This document shows, piece after piece, positions 8,140 to 17,122 of a stretch of 64,000 nucleotides of DNA. A model generated the notes under the pieces. The model had not been told where the DNA came from, made no database searches, and saw nothing but the letters and a program-made list of their open reading frames with translations. The position numbers were made by a program, and so were the translations under genes. Origin of the DNA: Microcoleus sp. FACHB-831 (GTDB lineage Bacteria > Cyanobacteriota > Cyanobacteriia > Cyanobacteriales > FACHB-T130); assembly GCF_014695585.1 (NCBI RefSeq), contig NZ_JACJON010000083.1, forward strand, positions 1 to 64,000, given 5' to 3'. Each line of letters opens with the position of its first letter. The stretch's first letter is position 1.

Positions 8140-8697
8140 ATGCTTTTTCATAATCAGAAAATATTCTCGCGACTACTGGTTTTGGGTGGATTACTGCTAT
8201 TGTTATTCTTGGGTCAATTTATCTTAACGCAACAGCCAGCCCTCGCCATCCTTCGTCAGCATCAAGACGCACCCGGAGTAATGCGCTATCACTCCCAACA
8301 ATCTTTACTAGATGAATCAGGACAAGCTTGGCAAGTCGTATTATTCAAACAAATAACACCAGGAAAGCCAACGCTTTTTCATCTCAGGCTAGTTGGCTTT
8401 CCTGGCGTTGCGGAAGTTGCTCACCCCCAACATTTAGAAATTACAACCGCAACAGGTAAAATTCTAACCGCAGCAGATATCTTTGCGCCGCGATCGCCAG
8501 CCGCCAATGTAGGCGAGTACAATTTTACAGATGCCTTAAACTTATTAGGAACCAGCGGTTCTCTCACGCTATCAATACCGCTAAAAAGCCAGCAAAATAT
8601 GACATTAAAGATTCCCACAAGTCTTGTTACAGAGTGGCAATTGCTGGTAACTGAAATAACAGATGCAATGTTGCCAAGCAGCTTTTTAGAATTCTAA
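8140..8697 (+). CDS. Exported DUF3122 protein
   Basis: The 185-residue protein begins with a basic segment and a hydrophobic stretch (about 12-30, LLVLGGLLLLLFLGQF), followed by a likely cleavage site after PALA (about residue 36). It is therefore exported to the periplasm or thylakoid lumen. The mature part, starting ILRQHQDAPGVMRYHSQQSL, matches the cyanobacterial DUF3122 family. Landmarks are DESGQAWQVVLFKQ, FHLRLVGFPG and a basic/aromatic C-terminal strand region. Function is unknown. It is divergent from dhaM with about 230 bp between them and no visible operon partner. Confidence 0.75.
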   Translation: MLFHNQKIFSRLLVLGGLLLLLFLGQFILTQQPALAILRQHQDAPGVMRYHSQQSLLDESGQAWQVVLFKQITPGKPTLFHLRLVGFPGVAEVAHPQHLEITTATGKILTAADIFAPRSPAANVGEYNFTDALNLLGTSGSLTLSIPLKSQQNMTLKIPTSLVTEWQLLVTEITDAMLPSSFLEF

Positions 8698-9103
8698 TGC
8701 GATCGCCTTAATTTTATGGTTGGGAATTTCCCTACGATAAGGCGATTAAGGTGTAAAATTTCAACCCAGGCAATTTTAAACCAAACTGCTATAATTATTG
8801 GTTTTCACATAGCTACCCGCTCGAAATTAACCTCAATCTGCAATTTGCTCAAAACAATACTCCCCAGGATTGATGATGTAATTATGAAAAATCTGCTTAT
8901 TTTTTAATAGTTTAGTCATTAAACGAATTGTTAGCTAAGCCAAAAATTTTGCTCTAAGGTTAACCCAACCCCCTGGATTCATGTGCCAAATTGCATCTAA
9001 AATCTGTCATTTCTAATCCTTCCTACCCCAGATTTAGCCCCGCATCAATCAAAAATCAAAAATCAAAAATCTAAAATCGAGTGGCTCTAACTAAAGCAAC
9101 ATT
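8698..9103. other. Intergenic region with short tandem repeat
   Basis: The region is AT-rich and lies between the DUF3122 gene and the GH31 gene. At 9044-9078 a heptanucleotide-like unit (AAAAATC) is repeated about four times with one variant unit, resembling the short tandemly repeated sequences of filamentous cyanobacteria. No gene was recognised. Confidence 0.5.
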
Positions 9104-11566
9104 ATGGATTTTTTAAAGCAAATATCGCTCAAATGGAAGTATTTTACAGGTACTCTGTTCTACTTGAGCTACTCCCCAAATGCATATTTTTACTCGCGCA
9201 AGCGCGATCGCCTGGAACGCGAATTCCCCCCGCCGCAAACTAGGGAAGCTTTTGACAACCCCGGAAAACTACTCCGCGCTGAACCAAACGCCAGAGGTGC
9301 TAATTTTTACTTTGAGCAAGCAGAACTGGAGATTAGTTTTCTGACTCCCGATTTAGTCCGCGTTGACTGGAAACCCGGAATTCCTCCCGTTCCCTACGGT
9401 ATAGCCCGCCACGATTGGCAGGAAGTAGAGACAAAATTAGAGGAAGCCGACGATAGTACCGCTGTATCTAGCGATACCCTTAAAGTTATCGTCAGCATAG
9501 ATGGCAGCCTGAAATTTTGCCACTCGTCCGGGCAAATTTTTCGCGAAGAACTACCCCCCAAGCGCAAAGGCGGAGGCTGGATTCATCAAGCGCAACTGCG
9601 TAAAGAAGAACACATCTACGGTTTGGGAGAACGCGCATTTGCCCTAAACTTGCGTGCTGCAAGGGAGACTACCGAGAAAGGAGAACTTACCGAGCAACCT
9701 AAAACCTTCCAGATGTGGAACTATGACGCTGCTGGCATGTATGGCGTTGGCTCAGACCCGATGTATATCTGCATACCCGTCTATGTGGGAATGCACCAGC
9801 AAGGAAGTTACCTGATTTTCTATGAAAACTCCTTTGAAGCCAGTTTTACCTTTGACGATGTGGCGACAGCCGACTTTGAGGGGGGAGAGTTACGTTACTA
9901 TGTAACTTCCGGCACACCTGCACAACTCGTAGAGCGCTATACAGAGTTAACGGGACGCGCACCGCTACCGCCTCGTTGGGCTTTGGGCTATCACCAATCG
10001 CACTGGGGATATCGTACCGAAGAGGCTGTTAGAGAAGAAGCTAAGGGATTTGCGGCACATAACCTGCCTTTGAGTGCAATTCACCTAGATATTGACGTTC
10101 AGGTTGGATTCCGCGCCTTTACTATCGACCCAGACCGCTTTCCCAAACTAGCGAGTTTTACTCAAGAACTCCTAGAACAAGGGGTGCGGTTTATCGCGAT
10201 TATGAATCCTGGAATTAAGTACAGCCGCCACAGCAACTTATTCCTAGAAGGTCAGATTTTGGATGCCTTTTGCCGACAACCAGACGGTAAGCTGATGGTG
10301 GCACCCGTTTGGCCGGGGTGGTGCGTTTTCCCAGATTTTACTAACCCAACGGTACGCAAGTGGTGGAGTCGCCAGTATGAATATCTGCTAGATGTCGGCG
10401 TGGCCGGGTTTTGGCACGATATGAACGAACCTGCTGCTTTTATATTATGGGGCGATCGCTCTCTTCCCAAACCTACGCAGCATTTTATGGAAGGTCGAGG
10501 CGGCGACCATCGCGAGGCTCATAATGTTTATGGGTTGCTGCAAGCTAAGGCTGGCTACGAAAGTCTCTGCGGACATCGACCGGATCAACGCCCCTTCATC
10601 GTCTCCCGTGCTGGTTGGGCGGGACTCCAGCGCTATGCTTGGACTTGGACGGGCGATATTGAGTGTACTTGGGCGGCGATGCGCCTAACGGTTTCAACGG
10701 TAGTGGGTTTAGGACTGTCAGGAATTCCCTACAGCGGGCCGGATATCGGCGGTTTTCAGGGAAATCCCAGCGCTGAACTTTATTTACGCTGGTTCCAGAT
10801 GGCAAACTTTCTCACGTTCTGCCGCACGCACTCTTCTAATAACGTTGCTCATCGTGCGCCTTGGACTTATGGCGAACCTTATTTAAGTATCATTCGGCAA
10901 TTCTTGCAATTGCGTTATAAACTTCTGCCATACTTCTACACGCTGGCTTGGGAAGCAACTCAGAAGGGTTATCCTCCCGTGCGTCCGTTGTTCTGGTCTA
11001 ACCCGGATGACTCTAAATTGTGGGGTGTAGACGATGCTTTTTTGTTGGGTGATGCGCTGTTAATTTGTCCGATTTTTGAAGAGGGGGCGCGATCGCGTCA
11101 AGTCACCCTGCCAAAAGGACATTGGTATAATTTCTGGGACGATCGACTACTCGAAGGATCGCAGCAGGTTAATCTTGAAGCACCCCTAGAACAAATTCCT
11201 TTGCTAGTAAGTGCAGGAAGTATTCTGCCGATGGAGGAAGATAACCAACTGATTCTCCACCTCTACCCACCCGTGCAAGGAAGTAGCGAAGCATGCGTAT
11301 ACAGCGATGCGGGGGATGGATACGGAGAATCGCGACTGGATAAATTCCGGATGGTGCGATTCGATGACGGTTTAGAGCTAATGTGGCAACAAGAAGGGGA
11401 GTATGCTTTTCCTTACAAAACCATTCACTTACACTTGCATGGAATCAAGTTGCAACAAACTTGGATGGATGGAAAAGAAGTTGCTTTTGAAGGGAAATAT
11501 TTGGAGTGCGCTAAGTTCGGACAAGCTTACTTTAAAGGAGAGTTTGTTGCGCCTGAGTTACTGTAA
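9104..11566 (+). CDS. Glycoside hydrolase family 31 alpha-glucosidase
   Basis: The 820-residue enzyme is a retaining alpha-glycosidase of family GH31. It has an N-terminal beta-domain (about 65-270), where LRKEEHIYGLGERAF is a typical family landmark. The TIM barrel follows from about 275 with PPRWALGYHQSHWGY, LPLSAIHLDIDVQVGF and GFWHDMNEPAAF, whose Asp (residue 439) is the nucleophile. RPFIVSRAGWAGLQRYAW and WTGDIECTW come next, supplying the acid/base Asp region. The C-terminal beta-domains run from about 640 to 800. There is no signal peptide, so it should act in the cytosol on alpha-glucan oligosaccharides. The ABC exporter gene starts 26 nt downstream, which suggests co-transcription, but no functional link is evident. 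Confidence 0.9.
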   Translation: MDFLKQISLKWKYFTGTLFYLSYSPNAYFYSRKRDRLEREFPPPQTREAFDNPGKLLRAEPNARGANFYFEQAELEISFLTPDLVRVDWKPGIPPVPYGIARHDWQEVETKLEEADDSTAVSSDTLKVIVSIDGSLKFCHSSGQIFREELPPKRKGGGWIHQAQLRKEEHIYGLGERAFALNLRAARETTEKGELTEQPKTFQMWNYDAAGMYGVGSDPMYICIPVYVGMHQQGSYLIFYENSFEASFTFDDVATADFEGGELRYYVTSGTPAQLVERYTELTGRAPLPPRWALGYHQSHWGYRTEEAVREEAKGFAAHNLPLSAIHLDIDVQVGFRAFTIDPDRFPKLASFTQELLEQGVRFIAIMNPGIKYSRHSNLFLEGQILDAFCRQPDGKLMVAPVWPGWCVFPDFTNPTVRKWWSRQYEYLLDVGVAGFWHDMNEPAAFILWGDRSLPKPTQHFMEGRGGDHREAHNVYGLLQAKAGYESLCGHRPDQRPFIVSRAGWAGLQRYAWTWTGDIECTWAAMRLTVSTVVGLGLSGIPYSGPDIGGFQGNPSAELYLRWFQMANFLTFCRTHSSNNVAHRAPWTYGEPYLSIIRQFLQLRYKLLPYFYTLAWEATQKGYPPVRPLFWSNPDDSKLWGVDDAFLLGDALLICPIFEEGARSRQVTLPKGHWYNFWDDRLLEGSQQVNLEAPLEQIPLLVSAGSILPMEEDNQLILHLYPPVQGSSEACVYSDAGDGYGESRLDKFRMVRFDDGLELMWQQEGEYAFPYKTIHLHLHGIKLQQTWMDGKEVAFEGKYLECAKFGQAYFKGEFVAPELL

Positions 11567-11592
11567 AGAGTAGGTTTTAAAATACTACTTGC

Positions 11593-13218
11593 ATGAACCA
11601 TTACCGCCTGCTTTTACGCACTTCTTGGGTAACAGTAACTTTAGCTGCGATCGCTGGTCTTTTAAGCGGAGCAAGTAGTGTTGGTCTTATTGCCTTAATT
11701 AACCTCTCTTTAAGGAACGCAAAACTACCCGCAGACCAATTAGCCTGGAGCTTTTTTGGTCTGTGCTTGGTTCTGCTCATTACAACTGCTGCTTCTCAGA
11801 TTTTAATAGCCCGCCTTTCGCAAGGAGTCATCTTCAACCTGCGGATGGTGTTGACACGCCGCATCCTTGCTTGCCCCTTGCGACACTTAGAAGAAATTGG
11901 TTCGCACCGTCTTTTAGCCCTGCTTACCGAAGATGTTGAAGCTGTTTCTAATGCCTCAATTTCAGTTTCTACTCTATGCGTTAATACGGCGATTTTAGCT
12001 AGCTGTCTGCTCTATTTTAGTTGGCTATCTTTACCCGTATTCTTTTTAATGGGTGGGTTCTTGGTATTGGCATTCTTTAGTTATGCTTTGCTGATGAATA
12101 AGGGCAGCCATTTTTTCCAACTTGCCCGCGAACTGCAAGACAAATTATTTGCTCATTTCCAGACTGCTACGCAAGGTACTAAGGAACTTAAACTGCACCG
12201 CGAAAGGCGCGAAGCGTTTTTAGAGGATGACCTTAAGGTTACAGCAGCAGCTTCCCGACATTACCGAGTTGCTGCAATGACTATTTTCGCGATCGCTGGA
12301 AGTTGGGGAGTGCTATTATTTTTTATCCCCATCGGTCTGCTAATTTTTGCTTTTCCCTTATTTACAAAGATTTCTGTTAACGTTTTGTCTGGCTATGCGT
12401 TGACGATCATCTTTATGATTACACCGCTGCAAAATATCCTCAACGCCCTACCCGACTTAACAAAAGCGGATATTGCTTTGAAAAAGATTGAGTCTATTGG
12501 TTTATCCTTAGCAGCGCAGACAACTGAAGCAGATCTTAAAAATACTACTGAATCAAAGATTAAGTGGGACTCTTTACAATTGGTGGAAGTTACTCATGCT
12601 TACGTGGGAGAAGGGCAAGATAATCCCTTTATTTTAGGCCCAATCGACCTAAGCTTTAATCGTGGAGAACTTGTATTTATTGTTGGGGGCAATGGTAGTG
12701 GTAAATCTACTCTAGTGAAGCTAATCGCTGGGTTATACATCCCTGAATCTGGAGTAATTAAAATCGATAGCGACTCTATCACTGATAATAATCGCGAGTG
12801 GTATCGCCAGCAGTTTTCAGTTGTATTTTCCGATTTTTATCTCTTCGATCGACTGTTGGGGTTAGGAACCCCAGATCTCGATAATCAGACACAAAAATAC
12901 CTAAAACAACTACAGCTAGAGCGCAAAGTTAAGGTAGAACGCGGGGTATTTTCTACTACTGCTCTATCTCAAGGTCAGCGCAAACGCCTCGCTTTATTAA
13001 CTGCTTATTTGGAAGACCGCCCTATCTATATTTTTGACGAATGGGCATCAGATCAAGATCCTATATTTAAAGAAGTTTTTTACACTCAATTGTTGCCAGA
13101 ACTAAAAAATAGGGGTAAAACAATTTTGGTTATTAGTCACGATGACCGCTATTTTGAAGTTGCAGAGCGGATAGTGAAGTTAGATTATGGCAAAGTGCAG
13201 TATTACAAACACTTATAA
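11593..13218 (+). CDS. Cyclic-peptide-type ABC exporter, PvdE/SyrD-like
   Basis: The 541-residue half transporter has six predicted membrane segments (about 10-280) joined to an ATPase domain (about 330-541). ATPase motifs are Walker A VGGNGSGKSTLVK, a signature SQGQRKRLALL in place of the LSGGQ consensus, Walker B RPIYIFDEWASDQDP and the switch His in VISHDDRYF. The short signature and the WASDQDP sequence after Walker B are typical of the PvdE/SyrD family, which exports siderophores and lipopeptides made by NRPSs. It likely forms a homodimer in the inner membrane. The NRPS lies about 9 kb downstream on the other strand and could supply the substrate, but this is inference. Confidence 0.85.
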   Translation: MNHYRLLLRTSWVTVTLAAIAGLLSGASSVGLIALINLSLRNAKLPADQLAWSFFGLCLVLLITTAASQILIARLSQGVIFNLRMVLTRRILACPLRHLEEIGSHRLLALLTEDVEAVSNASISVSTLCVNTAILASCLLYFSWLSLPVFFLMGGFLVLAFFSYALLMNKGSHFFQLARELQDKLFAHFQTATQGTKELKLHRERREAFLEDDLKVTAAASRHYRVAAMTIFAIAGSWGVLLFFIPIGLLIFAFPLFTKISVNVLSGYALTIIFMITPLQNILNALPDLTKADIALKKIESIGLSLAAQTTEADLKNTTESKIKWDSLQLVEVTHAYVGEGQDNPFILGPIDLSFNRGELVFIVGGNGSGKSTLVKLIAGLYIPESGVIKIDSDSITDNNREWYRQQFSVVFSDFYLFDRLLGLGTPDLDNQTQKYLKQLQLERKVKVERGVFSTTALSQGQRKRLALLTAYLEDRPIYIFDEWASDQDPIFKEVFYTQLLPELKNRGKTILVISHDDRYFEVAERIVKLDYGKVQYYKHL

Positions 13219-13247
13219 CATCGCTGCTATATTCTGGCTTTCATCCA

Positions 13248-14711
13248 TTACTTGACAATCCCTCGCTGCTTTATATTTGTTTCTGTTGTTTGCGATAGAC
13301 TTGGCCAGGGTAGTAAGTTAAGCTTGAGAATGCGCTTTGTAGGGTCGCTGTCCCAAACGCTGTAAATGTTTTTCCAATCATCCAAAAATTCCGGCTGAAC
13401 TCGCCCTAAAGTCTGCACTAAAAATTTATAAATTTGCTCTATAGTCGCTTCATCTGTAACTACTCCTTGCCTAATTTCTAAATCCAACTGCAAATATTGT
13501 CTGTCTTCTTCATAAATAATACTGGCGCGGTATAATCCGGTAAGAATGCCTTGCAGTTCATAGCATTTCACCGTCTCATCCAGCATATATTCCGTGATAT
13601 TTGTACCGTTAACTATTAGACAGCTGTCGGCTCTACCAGTTACAGCTATAATATCGGGAAGCAAACGACTGGCATTTGAAATAATTTTAACTAAAGCTGC
13701 ATCCTGCGAATCTAGATGCTTTGAAGTGACAATTGCTTTTTTTAATTTTTTCCAGCTATATAAAGCAACTTGGTCATAGAGAATGTAGCGCACTAAGGGG
13801 ATTCCTTGCCAGCGGGTAACGCAAAACTGACCATTTATAGTTTCTAAATATGCGTCATTAGCAATGCAATGAAAAAACAGAGGTATGGGGGATTCTATAC
13901 CCAGAGAATGAGCCAGATATTTGTTTCTATGCAGGAGTTTTCGTAGGGCGACTGTTGCGGGGGATTCCGTTCCAAGTCCGCCTGTATCTGCGCTGGCGTA
14001 CATTGAAAGCATAAATGTTGTATCTTCAGGTATTCCAGCACTATTTTGTAGAGAAATGCGGATGCTTTCTGGAAAAGGTTCGCCAACAACTATGTACCTT
14101 AATTTTTCTAAAGGTAGAGATTGATTTAGCTGACTTGCTTTGAGGTGGAGATGCGCGATCGCTGACGGAACCAGAAATAAAATAATCTGCTCCACGAACG
14201 GATTCATCTTGCCGATAATCTCGATAATTTCATCGTGATGGTTGCCAGGAGAAAAAACCAAAAAAGGATAAGGTGTACTAACTGCCATACTTTTTAATGC
14301 CCAGGAATAAGACTCTCCCCCTAACCAACTTCCTAGACTAAGACCGACTATAGCAAGTGTTTTTTTCTTATGCACCGCGAACGCACGTTCGAGAAATATC
14401 CTGCTTTTAAGAACTACAAAACGGTTCGTTGACTTTAGAATCGGCCAGTAGAAAGAATTACCCGATGACCCGGAAGAACGAGATATAGCAAAAATTTTTT
14501 CCCGTTCGTCCGCCAACAGTTCCTCAAATGGGTAAGCTAGGGCATAAGATTCCTTATCAGACACGGGCAACATATCGAACGGTTCTCGCCCTTTAAAACC
14601 CTGCGTTTCTAAGAAATGCTTGTAAGCAGGCACAACTCGTCGGGCACGTTTGTAAACATTTTCGGCGGTTTTCTTCGAGCCAATAGCGGTTTTTATGAAG
14701 ACGCTATCCAA
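13248..14711 (-). CDS. PaaK-like adenylate-forming enzyme
   Basis: The 487-residue protein resembles phenylacetate-CoA ligase/coenzyme F390 synthetase-type adenylating enzymes. It has the phosphate-binding motif ISRSSGSSGNSFYWP (about 76-90), YASADTGGLGTES (about 238-250, equivalent to the adenine/aromatic motif), and GRADSCLIVNGTNI (about 363-376), the hinge motif of the family. It should activate a carboxylic acid as an acyl-AMP, but the substrate and acceptor are unknown. It converges on the ABC exporter with a 29-nt gap. Enzymes of this type sometimes supply or tailor precursors in secondary metabolism. No CoA-binding detail could be confirmed. Confidence 0.65.
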   Translation of the reverse strand: MDSVFIKTAIGSKKTAENVYKRARRVVPAYKHFLETQGFKGREPFDMLPVSDKESYALAYPFEELLADEREKIFAISRSSGSSGNSFYWPILKSTNRFVVLKSRIFLERAFAVHKKKTLAIVGLSLGSWLGGESYSWALKSMAVSTPYPFLVFSPGNHHDEIIEIIGKMNPFVEQIILFLVPSAIAHLHLKASQLNQSLPLEKLRYIVVGEPFPESIRISLQNSAGIPEDTTFMLSMYASADTGGLGTESPATVALRKLLHRNKYLAHSLGIESPIPLFFHCIANDAYLETINGQFCVTRWQGIPLVRYILYDQVALYSWKKLKKAIVTSKHLDSQDAALVKIISNASRLLPDIIAVTGRADSCLIVNGTNITEYMLDETVKCYELQGILTGLYRASIIYEEDRQYLQLDLEIRQGVVTDEATIEQIYKFLVQTLGRVQPEFLDDWKNIYSVWDSDPTKRILKLNLLPWPSLSQTTETNIKQRGIVK

Positions 14712-15221
14712 TTAAATGCTCCTTTTGCAACTTAGGATTTAAGCAAATGGCTAATATCAATTTTGACTTAAATAAACAAAAACTATATCCAAAACAAAAC
14801 CGCGTCCTAGATGCAGGAGGCAGTTGGCAAAGACCTATTTAAGCGGTAAAATCAACAAAATTATCTTCGTACAATTCACTTGCCACTAGCTCAACTCGAC
14901 CATTAACTTAACCTTTATATCAGACAACTATGACTAAGTGCGGTGGGTTGCGATCGCACTTGGTCATAGTTCTCTATCTCCGTTTAAACTTGGTCTGAAA
15001 TTCAATTAACACTCTGAATTTCTGAATGTTAATTTAGCGAGAATTGGCAACTGAGGCTTAAGTAGTATTTCCACAAAAACTTGTTGTTCGGTTTTCCCTA
15101 TTGCCAGACGGTTACTAATTTTTAAAATTTCCTCCTTAGTGGTGATGTGTAAGTTAAAAAAGTAGCGAACAATACACCCAGGGTATATATTCTACCCACG
15201 TTCCGAAAGGAGGAAAACGCA
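14712..15221. other. Long intergenic region with a 16-bp stem-loop
   Basis: This is the 510-bp spacer between two genes transcribed away from each other. The inverted repeat at 14927-14970 is its only clear structure. Just before the downstream start a strong ribosome-binding site, AAAGGAGG (15206-15213), is spaced 8 nt from the ATG at 15222. A TATATATTCT stretch at about 15184-15193 could be part of a promoter. No open frame was supported. Confidence 0.45.
14927..14970. other. Inverted repeat with 16-bp arms
   Basis: ACTATGACTAAGTGCG (14927-14942) and CGCACTTGGTCATAGT (14955-14970) pair at 15 of 16 positions around a 12-nt loop. One arm includes part of a HIP1 octamer. It lies about 250 nt upstream of the glycosyltransferase gene. 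Function is not evident and there is no T-tract. Confidence 0.55.
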
Positions 15222-16298
15222 ATGCGGATTGCCCAAGTTGCCCCGTTATGGGAGAGAGTACCGCCTCCAACCTATGGGGGTATTGAACTGGTTGTCGGAC
15301 TGCTGTGCGATGAACTCGTCAGGCGCGGGCATGAAGTAACTTTATTTGCGTCTGGGGATTCGATTAGCCTTGCAAAACTACAGTCTGTTCATCGGCAGGC
15401 TTTGCGTCTAGATGCCACAGTCAAGGAATACGGCATCTACGAAATGCTTCAACTGAGTAAAGTGTACGAAAAAGCTTCAGAATTTGACATTATTCACTCG
15501 CACATAGGTTGTGCTGCGTTCCCCTTCGCCAAGCTGGTAAAAACGCCTACTGTCCACACGCTTCATGGCGTCTTTACGTCGGACAATGAAAAAATATTTA
15601 CCCATGCTCGCGGTCAGCCTTGTGTTAATATTTCCAACGCGCAACGGGAGCCAAAATTAAACCTCAACTGCGTTGCGACAGTTTACAACAGCATTGATAC
15701 AAACATCTACGAGTTCCGCGAAAAGCCGCAACAACCGCCCTATTTAGCGTTTTTGGGAAGAATATCTCCTGAAAAAGGGCCGCATTTAGCAATAGAAATT
15801 GCTAAGCGTTCTGGTTGGAATTTGAAGATGGCGGGCAAGATAGATGTAGGCGCTCGGAAATATTTTGAACAGGAAATTAAGCCTCACATTGATGGCAAAC
15901 AAATTGAATATTTCGGTGAAGTAAATCACGCTCAAAAAAATGAATTGATGGGCAATGCAGTAGCAACCCTATTCCCTATTACCTGGGGCGAACCTTTTGG
16001 ATTGGTAATGATTGAATCTATGGCAACTGGTACGCCTGCGATCGCAATGGAAATAGGGTCTACATCAGAGGTGATTGCTAACGGCAAGACAGGCTTTTTG
16101 TGCCGCACTCTAGAAGAGTGTGTGGCAGCAATCGATAAAGCTGCACAATTGAACCGCTACGATTGCCGAAAGCATGTGGTAAATAATTTTAGCGTGCAAC
16201 GGATGACTGAGGGTTACGAAGCAGTTTATCAACAAGTAGTTGCGAATCGGTTTTCACAAAACGGTCGCGTTCGGAGTCTTAGCGCGATCGCGCGTTAA
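15222..16298 (+). CDS. Family 4 glycosyltransferase
   Basis: The 358-residue protein has the GT-B fold of family GT4. The N-terminal domain starts MRIAQVAPLWERVPPPTYGG with the glycine-rich acceptor loop and LCDELVRRGHEVTLFASGDS. The C-terminal donor domain begins near FLGRISPEKGPHLAIEIAKR (about 181-200) and carries EPFGLVMIESMATGTP, the EX7E motif that holds the nucleotide sugar. Retaining transfer from an NDP- or UDP-sugar is expected, at the cytosolic face of the membrane. The acceptor cannot be read from the sequence. The start is fixed by AAAGGAGG 8 nt upstream. It stands alone. Confidence 0.85.
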   Translation: MRIAQVAPLWERVPPPTYGGIELVVGLLCDELVRRGHEVTLFASGDSISLAKLQSVHRQALRLDATVKEYGIYEMLQLSKVYEKASEFDIIHSHIGCAAFPFAKLVKTPTVHTLHGVFTSDNEKIFTHARGQPCVNISNAQREPKLNLNCVATVYNSIDTNIYEFREKPQQPPYLAFLGRISPEKGPHLAIEIAKRSGWNLKMAGKIDVGARKYFEQEIKPHIDGKQIEYFGEVNHAQKNELMGNAVATLFPITWGEPFGLVMIESMATGTPAIAMEIGSTSEVIANGKTGFLCRTLEECVAAIDKAAQLNRYDCRKHVVNNFSVQRMTEGYEAVYQQVVANRFSQNGRVRSLSAIAR

Positions 16299-16435
16299 AT
16301 TGGGTGAGACGTCATCCACTTTTTTTATGTAAGTTTCGCGATCGCGTTTGCTATACCAAAATGCAGGCCAAATAAACAAACTGCCGACTAGGTGCGATCG
16401 TTGCATTTAATCCATTCTTTCTACAATAATTTATA

Positions 16436-17017
16436 TTATTTAATTTCGCCCTGTCGCTCTGGAGGCCAATATATTTGTGTTGCTTTACCAAAAATGTTTT
16501 CTCTAGGTACAAAACCCCAATAATGGCTATCATAGCTATTATTGCGGTTATCACCTAGCACAAAATAAGAGTTAGATGAAACCTTGACTGGGCCAAATTT
16601 ATACTTAGGAGGTTCTTGGATATACTTCTCCTCTAACGCTTGATTATTTATATAAACAAGTCACCCTTTTACTTCTACCTTGTCTCCAGGTACACCTATG
16701 ACACGAGCGACGAATGGGGAGTTAAAATTTAGCTGCTTAAGCTTTTCGGTGGGCGAAAAAATCACAATTTCTCCCCGCTTTGGATCTTGGAAGCGGTAAC
16801 TCCACTTATCTATTATCAAGCGATCGTTAACTTGCAAAGTCGGAGTCATTGACCCTGATGGAATATAGCGAGCTTCTGCAACAAATGTTTTAATTAATAC
16901 TGGTAGACTAAACAACAAACCTAACGGAATGCCAATTATTAGTAGAAGAAATTTTGAGTTATCTCGATTTACAGGTTGAGATAAATCCGAATCTTGAGAG
17001 AAATCTTCTTTTGGCAT
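16436..17017 (-). pseudogene. lepB: Signal peptidase I, interrupted by an in-frame TGA and lacking the catalytic Lys
   Basis: Read through, the frame gives 193 codons with all signal peptidase I landmarks. There is a membrane anchor (about 22-44) and [18 protein letters not shown] with nucleophile Ser56. After these come [22 protein letters not shown] and, beyond the stop, [22 protein letters not shown] at 16661-16663 replaces the codon after EVKG, where the family usually has Gly or another residue. The upstream piece ends there as a 118-residue fragment. The general-base Lys, normally KRVIGLPGD, reads Ala104 (AR) with a GCT codon. Ser56 alone would not give a working enzyme. Both the stop and the missing Lys point to decay, though a sequencing error could explain the stop alone. 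An intact copy elsewhere in the genome is expected. Confidence 0.75.
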
Positions 17018-17122
17018 AATTTTCCATTCAAGAGTAGAAGTTTGGTTGCGATCGCGCTTTTATTTTTCCTCCGCATCTAAAAGGCACAGGTATGCTGCCT
17101 GTGCCTTTGGTGTTCCAAATCT

